Source: Acidobacteriaceae bacterium | GTDB lineage: Bacteria > Acidobacteriota > Terriglobia > Terriglobales > Acidobacteriaceae | Reading direction: 5' to 3' | Length of the DNA: 5,128 nucleotides | NCBI GenBank assembly: GCA_030042915.1 | Contig: JASHYS010000242.1 | Coordinates: 1-5,128, forward strand | In this document: in pieces, positions 1-3,652 of the stretch | Position numbering within the stretch: the first letter of the stretch is position 1 | Layout of the letters: the number at the start of each line of letters is the position of its first letter | The notes under the pieces: generated by a model | Seen by the model: only the letters and a program-made list of their open reading frames with translations | What the model was told of the DNA's origin: nothing | The model's database searches: none | Position numbers and translations under genes: made by a program

Positions 1-172
1 GCCGGCGCGGTTTCTGGTGTCAGGCAGCGCTGAGGCTTCGGCGGAGGTTGCAGCTCCGATTGCGCCTGCCGGCAGCTTGCAGGAAGCAGCGCTCGCGCAT
101 CCGCTGGTGAAGCGCGCGCAGGAGATTTTCAAGGCCGAGGTCCGCAGCGTGGTCGATCTGCGGCAGAAGTGA
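1..172 (+). CDS. dnaX: DNA polymerase III subunit gamma/tau, C-terminal end (partial)
   Basis: Only the last 56 codons are present; the gene enters from the left edge in the frame beginning at base 2 and stops at TGA 170-172. The visible protein has a low-complexity, Ala/Ser/Pro-rich linker (about residues 7-30) followed by a short conserved-looking tail containing HPLVKRAQEIFKAEVRSVVDL. A tail of this kind, with a valine-rich strand after a short helix, closes many DnaX proteins. DnaX is the clamp-loader ATPase subunit that loads the beta clamp and links the replicase to the helicase; its ATPase domains lie outside the window. The assignment rests on the tail and on the conserved order dnaX-ybaB-recR. 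Taken alone, the fragment is too short for certainty. The gap to ybaB is 128 bases and holds a repeat. Confidence 0.72.
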   Translation, partial: PARFLVSGSAEASAEVAAPIAPAGSLQEAALAHPLVKRAQEIFKAEVRSVVDLRQK

Positions 173-184
173 CAGTACGGTGCT

Positions 185-240
185 GTCATCCTGAGCGGAG
201 TTTGACGCGCATGGCGTCAAACGGAGTCGAAGGATCTGCG
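185..240. repeat. Intergenic palindromic repeat with nested hairpin
   Basis: The element begins GTCATCCTGAGCGGAG and ends CGGAGTCGAAGGATCTGCG, so its outer arms carry ATCCT (188-192) and AGGAT (231-235) in inverted orientation. In the middle is a perfect 8-bp stem, TTTGACGC (201-208) and GCGTCAAA (214-221), around the loop GCATG. The central palindrome is flanked on both sides by CGGAG (196-200 and 222-226). The sequence is not coding. From memory, GTCATCCTGAGCG...CGAAGGATCTG sequences recur between genes in acidobacterial genomes; copy number here cannot be seen. It lies within the dnaX-ybaB junction and would be transcribed as a hairpin if the two genes are co-transcribed. There is no T-run after the stem, so it is not an obvious terminator. 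Confidence 0.7.
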
Positions 241-258
241 GTCGCTTTTCAACCAACT

Positions 259-280
259 TCACCTGCCACACCTCAGGTGA
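259..280 (+). promoter_or_regulatory. Small hairpin just upstream of the ybaB ribosome-binding site
   Basis: TCACCTG (259-265) and CAGGTGA (274-280) form a perfect 7-bp inverted repeat around an 8-base loop. It ends four bases before the AAGGAGA ribosome-binding site at 284-290. In RNA it could affect access to the site or mark a processing point. The function is inferred only, and a 7-bp repeat can occur by chance. Confidence 0.35.
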
Positions 281-300
281 TCGAAGGAGAATGAATACGG

Positions 301-627
301 ATGATCAATCCGCTCAAAATCTCGGAGATGCTGACGCAGGCCAACCAGATGCAGGAAGAGGTGCAGCGCAAGCTCAGCGAGACGGTGGTGGAAGCCACGA
401 CCGGGGGCGGCGCGGTGACCGCTACCATGAACGGCAGAAAAGAGCTGCTGAAAATTCGCATCGATCCCTCCGCCGTGGCCGCCTTGAGCGGGGGCCAGCC
501 GGACGTGGAGATGTTGCAGGATCTGATCGTGGGCGCCGTGAACGAGGCCGGCCGCAAGGCCGATGAAGCCATCAAGTCGAGCGTGCAGGGAATGCTGGGC
601 GGGCTGAAGATTCCGGGAGTAAGTTAG
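301..627 (+). CDS. ybaB: YbaB/EbfC family nucleoid-associated protein
   Basis: This gene encodes 108 residues, the normal length for the family (about 100-110). YbaB/EbfC proteins are small dimeric DNA-binding proteins of the nucleoid; their exact role is unsettled, but the gene almost always sits between dnaX and recR, as here. The protein shows the family layout: an N-terminal helix (NPLKISEMLTQANQMQEEVQ, residues 3-22), a strand region with a Gly-rich turn (TGGGAVTATMNGRKELLKIRID, 34-55), a segment ending in DVEMLQDLIVGAVNEA (68-83), and a C-terminal helix finishing in MLGGLKIPG. The ATG at 301 is preceded by AAGGAGA (284-290). A second ATG at 291 directly abuts that site and is in another frame, so 301 is the start. 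The stop is TAG 625-627. Confidence 0.93.
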   Translation: MINPLKISEMLTQANQMQEEVQRKLSETVVEATTGGGAVTATMNGRKELLKIRIDPSAVAALSGGQPDVEMLQDLIVGAVNEAGRKADEAIKSSVQGMLGGLKIPGVS

Positions 628-635
628 TGCGGAAG

Positions 636-665
636 TCACCAGCCTGAAGCGCACCGCGCTGGTGA
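636..665 (+). repeat. Inverted repeat just after ybaB
   Basis: TCACCAGC (636-643) and GCTGGTGA (658-665) form a perfect 8-bp stem with a 14-base loop, starting nine bases after the ybaB stop. It is followed by GTGGCTGG and not by a T-run, so it does not look like an intrinsic terminator. It may stabilise the 3' end of the ybaB message or belong to the repeat cluster that follows. Confidence 0.4.
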
Positions 666-698
666 GTGGCTGGAGTCCGTGCGCATGCTGAGTCTCGA

Positions 699-777
699 CC
701 CCACCCAAGCAAAGCTTGGATGGGGCACCCCGCAGGTTGTGCTATCCCAGGTCTCAAAATCGAGACCTGGGGCACCC
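699..777. repeat. Pair of palindromic repeats between ybaB and recR
   Basis: Two strong hairpins lie side by side. The first pairs CCCCACCCAAGC (699-710) with GCTTGGATGGGG (714-725) around AAA, with one C/A mismatch. The second pairs CCCAGGTCTC (746-755) perfectly with GAGACCTGGG (762-771) around AAAATC. The same ten bases, TGGGGCACCC, close each hairpin (721-730 and 768-777), which marks them as two members of one repeat type. Neither hairpin is followed by a T-run. The region stays open in the recR frame by chance, but its symmetry and its lack of similarity to RecR argue that it is non-coding. Confidence 0.75.
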
Positions 778-790
778 AAGTTTGAGTCCA

Positions 791-796
791 GGGAGG
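791..796 (+). promoter_or_regulatory. Ribosome-binding site that decides the recR start
   Basis: GGGAGG lies 8 bases before the TTG at 805. This is good spacing for a Shine-Dalgarno site and supports the TTG start over the GTG at 679, which has only GGAG (672-675) three bases before it. Confidence 0.7.
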
Positions 797-804
797 CACA
801 AGAA

Positions 805-1404
805 TTGTCGCGTTATGCCGAGCCGATGGCCCGGCTCATTGAAGAATTGCGGAAACTGCCCGGCGTGGGCACCAAGAGCGCGCAGCGCTACGCGTTTCAC
901 ATCCTGCGCGGCAGCGACGAGGACGCCGCCGCGCTGGCCGATGCGGTGCGCGACCTGAAAGCCAGCCTGCGCCTCTGCTCCATTTGCAATAACGTCACCG
1001 ACGACGATCCCTGCGCCTACTGCGCCAGCCCCACGCGCAATCAGCGGCTGGTGTGCGTGGTCGAAGAGCCCACCAACATCGCCGCTGTCGAGCGCTCACA
1101 AACCTACCAGGGCGTCTTTCACGTGCTGCACGGCACGCTTTCGCCGCTGCATGGCGTGGGGCCCGACCAGTTGCGCACCGCAACCTTGCTCGCCCGCGTC
1201 GAACGCGGCGAAGTGGACGAGGTGATCCTGGCCACCAGCCCCACGCTCGAAGGCGAAGCCACCGCCGACTGGCTCGCCACCGCGTTGCGCAAATTTCCGG
1301 TGAGGCTGACGCGCATTGCCACCGGCGTCCCTGCCGGCAGCGACATCGAATACGCCGACGAAGTGACCATGGCGCGCGCGCTCGAAGGGCGGCGGGAGTT
1401 GTAG
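805..1404 (+). CDS. recR: Recombination mediator protein RecR
   Basis: RecR works with RecO (and RecF) to load RecA onto single-stranded DNA at gaps, in RecFOR recombinational repair. The 199-residue product matches the usual length of about 200. It shows the family domains in order: helix-hairpin-helix LPGVGTKSAQR (residues 18-28), a four-cysteine zinc finger with C58, C61, C70 and C73, and a Toprim domain starting at LVCVVEEP (82-89), with the conserved HGTLSPLHGVGPD stretch (109-121) and ILATSPTLEGEATA (141-154). The C-terminal part contains RIATGVPAGSDIEYAD. I chose TTG at 805 because GGGAGG (791-796) precedes it by 8 bases and because homology begins right there with SRYAEPMARLIEELRKLPG. 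The frame stays open upstream to a GTG at 679, but that would add 42 residues encoded by palindromic repeats. The stop is TAG 1402-1404. Confidence 0.96.
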   Translation: MSRYAEPMARLIEELRKLPGVGTKSAQRYAFHILRGSDEDAAALADAVRDLKASLRLCSICNNVTDDDPCAYCASPTRNQRLVCVVEEPTNIAAVERSQTYQGVFHVLHGTLSPLHGVGPDQLRTATLLARVERGEVDEVILATSPTLEGEATADWLATALRKFPVRLTRIATGVPAGSDIEYADEVTMARALEGRREL

Positions 1405-1447
1405 CCTGCTTTTCCTCGATCCATCAGGCGGCCGCGACCAGGCCATC

Positions 1448-1476
1448 TTGACATGTGCTCCACATGCAAATATGCT
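1448..1476 (+). promoter_or_regulatory. Sigma-70-type promoter of the vapBC module
   Basis: A perfect -35 box, TTGACA (1448-1453), is separated by exactly 17 bases from TATGCT (1471-1476), which matches four of six -10 positions. The expected transcription start, about 7 bases after the -10 box, falls at or near 1483, the A of the antitoxin ATG. The messenger would then have no leader, or only a very short one. Confidence 0.65.
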
Positions 1477-1485
1477 TGCAGCATG
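1452..1485. promoter_or_regulatory. Probable operator of the vapBC module (overlapping inverted repeats)
   Basis: CATGTG (1452-1457) and CACATG (1461-1466) form a perfect inverted repeat around CTC, placed between the -35 and -10 boxes. A second nested set covers the -10 box: TGCAA (1465-1469) with TTGCA (1476-1480), and CATGC (1463-1467) with GCATG (1481-1485). Antitoxins of the ribbon-helix-helix class bind paired palindromes in their own promoter and repress it, more strongly with toxin bound. Position and symmetry fit that role; binding itself is inferred. Confidence 0.55.
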
Positions 1486-1713
1486 GCTACAATGATCCAG
1501 GTCCGCAATGTTCCTGACGCGCTCCACCGCAGCCTGAAAGCCAGGGCCGCGCTGGCCGGCATGTCACTTTCGGATTACCTGCTCGCGGAGCTCCGGGAAA
1601 TCGCGCAGCGCCCCACGCTGGCCGAGTTCCGCGAGCGTCTGCATGCGCGCAAGCCCGTGGCCGCCGCATTTGACACTGCGGGCCTGCTGCGCGAGGAACG
1701 TGCGGCGCGATGA
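1483..1713 (+). CDS. vapB: VapB/FitA-like ribbon-helix-helix antitoxin
   Basis: This small protein (76 residues) should bind DNA as a dimer and neutralise the toxin encoded right after it. The N-terminal part has the ribbon-helix-helix pattern: strand IQVRNVP (residues 5-11), helix DALHRSLKARAALAG (12-26), turn, and helix SLSDYLLAELREIA (28-41). The tail, TLAEFRERLHARKPV and onward, is the part that in this family wraps the PIN toxin. The frame is open from an ATG at 1453, but that codon overlaps the -35 box and would add ten Cys-rich residues unlike the family, so I use ATG 1483, where the protein begins MATMIQVRNVP. ATG 1492 is a second possibility. No Shine-Dalgarno site precedes either, in keeping with a leaderless message. 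The stop overlaps the toxin start (ATGA, 1710-1713). Confidence 0.88.
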   Translation: MATMIQVRNVPDALHRSLKARAALAGMSLSDYLLAELREIAQRPTLAEFRERLHARKPVAAAFDTAGLLREERAAR

Positions 1714-2114
1714 TCGTGCTTGACGCTTCGGCGGCCGTTGACTGGCTGCTGCAAACACCGTCAGGACAGCGCATTGAAAAGCGCATCTATGCGCCCCCTC
1801 ACGGGCCGGCGGAAGCCCTGCATACCGTTCATCTCCTCGATGTGGAGTTCGCGCAGGTTCTCAGGCGCCTGGTCCGCGAGGGCCGATTAGCGCCCCGGCG
1901 GGCCCAGGAGGCAATCGAGGACCTGATGGCACTTCGCCTCACCCGCTATGCTCCTGCCGTGCTGCTCAAGCGCATCTGGCAGCTCCGGCAGAATCTGAGC
2001 GCTTACGATGCAGCCTATGTGGCGTTGGCTGAAGAGTTGAAGGCCCCCTTGATCACTCGCGACCGGAAGATTGCCGCCGCCCCCGGCCATACCGCCGCTG
2101 TCGAGGTTTTCTGA
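1710..2114 (+). CDS. vapC: VapC-type PIN-domain ribonuclease toxin
   Basis: This 134-residue PIN-domain protein has the usual VapC length (about 130-140). VapC toxins are Mg2+-dependent endoribonucleases that cut specific tRNAs or rRNA and stop translation when free of the antitoxin. The acidic residues expected at the active site are all present: D5 in IVLDAS, E46 in HLLDVEFAQVL, D100 in SAYDAAYVALAE and D118 in LITRDRK. The toxin therefore looks intact. The ATG overlaps the antitoxin stop by four bases, which suggests translational coupling; GAGGA (1693-1697) inside the antitoxin gene may help initiation. The natural target cannot be read from the sequence. The downstream gene is on the opposite strand, so the operon consists of these two genes only. 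Confidence 0.93.
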   Translation: MIVLDASAAVDWLLQTPSGQRIEKRIYAPPHGPAEALHTVHLLDVEFAQVLRRLVREGRLAPRRAQEAIEDLMALRLTRYAPAVLLKRIWQLRQNLSAYDAAYVALAEELKAPLITRDRKIAAAPGHTAAVEVF

Positions 2115-2142
2115 AAGGGTGCAGGGGCTCGCGGAGGCTAAA

Positions 2143-2156
2143 GGATGGGGCAACCC
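2143..2156 (+). repeat. Degenerate half-copy of the TGGATGGGGCACCC repeat
   Basis: GGATGGGGCAACCC lies 28 bases after the vapC stop. It differs by one inserted A from GGATGGGGCACCC at 718-730, the right arm of the first hairpin before recR. No matching left arm is visible, so this looks like a decayed or partial copy. It is short enough that chance cannot be excluded. Confidence 0.35.
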
Positions 2157-2164
2157 AAAAGCCG

Positions 2165-2191
2165 GCAAGCCAACGCGCACGCGTGTCTTGC
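2165..2191. terminator. Possible hairpin terminator between convergent vapC and DUF4386 genes
   Basis: GCAAG (2165-2169) pairs with CTTGC (2187-2191), and ACGC (2173-2176) pairs with GCGT (2181-2184) around GCAC, with a small internal loop. On the minus strand the stem is followed a few bases later by CTTTTGGG, a short T-run. It lies between two convergent genes, where a shared terminator would be expected. The stem is imperfect and the T-run short, so this is tentative. Confidence 0.35.
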
Positions 2192-2211
2192 TACTTCCTA
2201 CTGGCTACTCC
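2191..2211. repeat. Short tandem repeat of CTACTNN
   Basis: Three consecutive 7-base units read CTACTTC, CTACTGG and CTACTCC. The array spans the end of the minus-strand membrane-protein gene and supplies its stop codon (complement of CTA 2198-2200) and its last codons. Confidence 0.5.
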
Positions 2212-2728
2212 CTGTCTTTACGTCCACGCCTTTGATCAGCAGCCACAACATCAACTCGAATTCGGCGATGAAGCCGATCGGGAAGATGACTGCCTGCGCG
2301 TGAAGCGCGACCCACGGAATCTGGTAGACGAGCCATCCCACACCCGCTGCGATCAGCGGCCAACCCAGCCAGCGCGGCAGAAACTTCGACATCAAAATGA
2401 GCACGCCCAGCAGGATGCAGAACGGCCCGAAGAAAAACAGCGGGCTGACAATCGCGGGACCGCTGCGGAAATGGTTCACGGCATCGGCCGCGCAACCCAG
2501 CAGACTGGATATCGTAGCAATCAGCGCCAACGCGCCGTTCACCGGGCGAAACAGCCGGTAGAGGCACAAGGTGGTGGCAACATACAGCGCGTTCGACACA
2601 CTGTCGGGGACGATCCCGGGGATCAGCTTCCAATGCACCAGGAGCATTCCGACGATTGCCACCGCAAAATAGGCCAGGTACACTCCGCCCGTGATGCGCG
2701 CAAATTTACGAGCCTTCGTTCCCGCCAT
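2198..2728 (-). CDS. DUF4386-like six-helix integral membrane protein
   Basis: The product of 176 residues is almost entirely hydrophobic segments: helices at about residues 12-31, 43-60, 63-84, 92-115, 118-137 and 145-166. The start RKFARITGGVYLAY, the LYRLFRPVNGALALIATISSLLG stretch in the middle and the late LPRWLGWPLIAAGVGWLVYQ resemble DUF4386 membrane proteins, whose function is unknown. It is shorter than many members (often above 200), mainly in the loop after helix 1. I start at ATG 2728 because AGAGGGG (2743-2737) lies 8 bases upstream. An earlier ATG at 2758 overlaps a probable -10 box and has no ribosome-binding site. The gene is separated from kdpC by a terminator, so a link to potassium transport is not implied. 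The family call is by eye and the role is unknown. Confidence 0.72.
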   Translation of the reverse strand: MAGTKARKFARITGGVYLAYFAVAIVGMLLVHWKLIPGIVPDSVSNALYVATTLCLYRLFRPVNGALALIATISSLLGCAADAVNHFRSGPAIVSPLFFFGPFCILLGVLILMSKFLPRWLGWPLIAAGVGWLVYQIPWVALHAQAVIFPIGFIAEFELMLWLLIKGVDVKTGSSQ

Positions 2729-2756
2729 TGTAGATACCCCTCTGATTGGTGCACTC

Positions 2757-2765
2757 ATTATCGCA
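2757..2765 (-). promoter_or_regulatory. Extended -10 promoter of the DUF4386-like gene
   Basis: On the minus strand, TGCGATAAT combines a TGn extension with GATAAT, five of six consensus positions. No good -35 box is seen at the right distance, as is common for extended -10 promoters. The predicted start, near 2750, would give a leader of about 22 bases containing AGAGGGG before ATG 2728. Confidence 0.45.
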
Positions 2766-2882
2766 AGGGGACGAGGGAGCGATGGAACCAGCCAGGGTTG
2801 GCGGCGCGCCTTAAGCCCCTGCTTTCACGAGGTCAAGCGCCAGAATCGCTCCTCCCGCCCGAAACCCACTGAAAATATGGGT

Positions 2883-2920
2883 GAAAAGAAAAGCGGGAGA
2901 GCTGATTGGCTCGTCCCGCT
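2883..2920 (-). terminator. Intrinsic terminator of the kdp operon
   Basis: Read on the minus strand, AGCGGGA (2920-2914) pairs with TCCCGCT (2898-2892), and inside it GAGC (2912-2909) pairs with GCTC (2902-2899), with one bulged base and a 6-base loop. TTTCTTTTC follows at once (2891-2883). The hairpin lies 34 bases after the kdpC stop. A weaker stem, ACCCA/TGGGT (2882-2864 on the minus strand), follows directly. The T-run is on the minus-strand side only, so it serves kdpC. Confidence 0.8.
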
Positions 2921-2954
2921 CAAAAAGAGGCCTGGGAAGCCGCTGCGTCAAAGC

Positions 2955-3626
2955 TTATTTCGCCACTGCGTCCAGCGCCAGGTTCAGCTCCAGCACGTTC
3001 ACGCGCGGCTCGCCGAGGAAACCGAGCTGCCGCCCTGTGGTGTGCTCGGCAATCAATTTGCGAACCGCGTCTTCAGTCATTCCCCGCGCCTTGGCCACGC
3101 GCGGCGCCTGGTACCCGGCGTTTTCGAGCGTGATGTCGGGGTCGAGGCCCGAGCCGGACTGCGTGACCATGTCGATGGGTACCGGCTTGCCTCCGTTCTG
3201 CGCGGCCAGCTTGTCGATGTCGCCCTGGATACGCGTAACCAGCGCGCTGTTCGATTGCGCCAGGTTTGAGCCGCCGGAGGGCGGCGTGGTGGAGTTGGCC
3301 GCAAAGTCGGCCTGGTCAGAGTAATTGGTTGCCGAAGGCCGGGGATGGAAGTAGCGATCGGAAGTGAAGCTTTGCGCGATCAGCTCGGAGCCGATCACCT
3401 GGCCATTGCGGAGGATGAGGCTGCCGTCGGCCTGATGCGAAAAGAAGATGTGCGCGAGGCCGTCGACGAGCAGCGGATAAACGATGCCCAGCAGAACCGC
3501 CGTGACCAGCGTATAGAGAATCGAAGTTCTCCAAACGGAGTGCGAAACCGGCGTCGTCGCGGGGTGCGCTGTGCGCGCAGAATGAATTGGATCGTCCTGG
3601 ACCATGGTTGTCAATGTGGAATGCAC
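2955..3626 (-). CDS. kdpC: Potassium-transporting ATPase subunit KdpC
   Basis: KdpC is the single-span accessory subunit of the KdpFABC pump in the cytoplasmic membrane; it contacts KdpB and KdpA and is needed for assembly and activity. The protein (223 residues) has one membrane helix at about 33-54, then the conserved soluble domain: GSELIAQSF (79-87), YFHPRPSA (92-99), SGGSNLAQSN (117-126), SGSGLDPDI (157-165), and the closing block from HTTGRQLGFLGEPRVNVLEL to NLALD (195-219). It is longer than Escherichia coli KdpC (190), mainly through about 25 extra polar residues before the helix. The GTG start at 3626 is supported by AAAGGAG (3640-3634), 7 bases away; an ATG at 3605 would lack this. 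It lies 26 bases after kdpB, clearly in the same operon, and is the last gene before a terminator. Confidence 0.97.
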   Translation of the reverse strand: MHSTLTTMVQDDPIHSARTAHPATTPVSHSVWRTSILYTLVTAVLLGIVYPLLVDGLAHIFFSHQADGSLILRNGQVIGSELIAQSFTSDRYFHPRPSATNYSDQADFAANSTTPPSGGSNLAQSNSALVTRIQGDIDKLAAQNGGKPVPIDMVTQSGSGLDPDITLENAGYQAPRVAKARGMTEDAVRKLIAEHTTGRQLGFLGEPRVNVLELNLALDAVAK

Positions 3627-3633
3627 GAACTGA

Positions 3634-3640
3634 CTCCTTT
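3634..3640 (-). promoter_or_regulatory. Ribosome-binding site that supports the GTG start of kdpC
   Basis: AAAGGAG on the minus strand lies 7 bases before the GTG at 3626, within the 26-base kdpB-kdpC gap. It is the strongest Shine-Dalgarno match in the window. Confidence 0.8.
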
Positions 3641-3652
3641 ATTATGATGCGC

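Noticed and set aside
78..100. AGGAAGCAGC within the dnaX end resembles the conserved loop of the signal recognition particle RNA, a gene sometimes found near dnaX.
   Set aside because: The flanking bases do not form the required stem, and the stretch reads as DnaX codons (LQEAALA) without interruption.
185..777. A CRISPR array or tRNA-like element was considered for the palindromic stretches.
   Set aside because: There are no regularly spaced identical repeats with unique spacers and no cloverleaf; these are isolated hairpins.
1453..1482. An upstream ATG at 1453 that would lengthen the antitoxin by ten residues.
   Set aside because: The codon overlaps the -35 box, lacks a ribosome-binding site, and the added Cys-rich residues precede the normal family N-terminus MATMIQVRNVP.
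1096..1562. Two long minus-strand frames (143 and 147 codons) opposite recR and the antitoxin gene.
   Set aside because: They overlap well-supported plus-strand genes and show no recognisable domain, so they are shadows of the RecR and antitoxin codons.
2729..2758. An upstream ATG at 2758 for the DUF4386-like protein.
   Set aside because: It overlaps the probable -10 box and has no Shine-Dalgarno site; ATG 2728 has both a better site and a natural N-terminus.
2776..2852. GGAGCGAT (2776-2783) and ATCGCTCC (2845-2852) form an 8-bp inverted repeat in the kdpC-DUF4386 gap.
   Set aside because: The arms are 61 bases apart with no supporting structure between them; chance is a sufficient explanation.
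2183..2872. A 229-codon plus-strand frame opposite the DUF4386-like gene.
   Set aside because: The minus-strand protein has regular membrane helices and a ribosome-binding site; the plus-strand product is rich in Arg, Gln and His with no recognisable domain.
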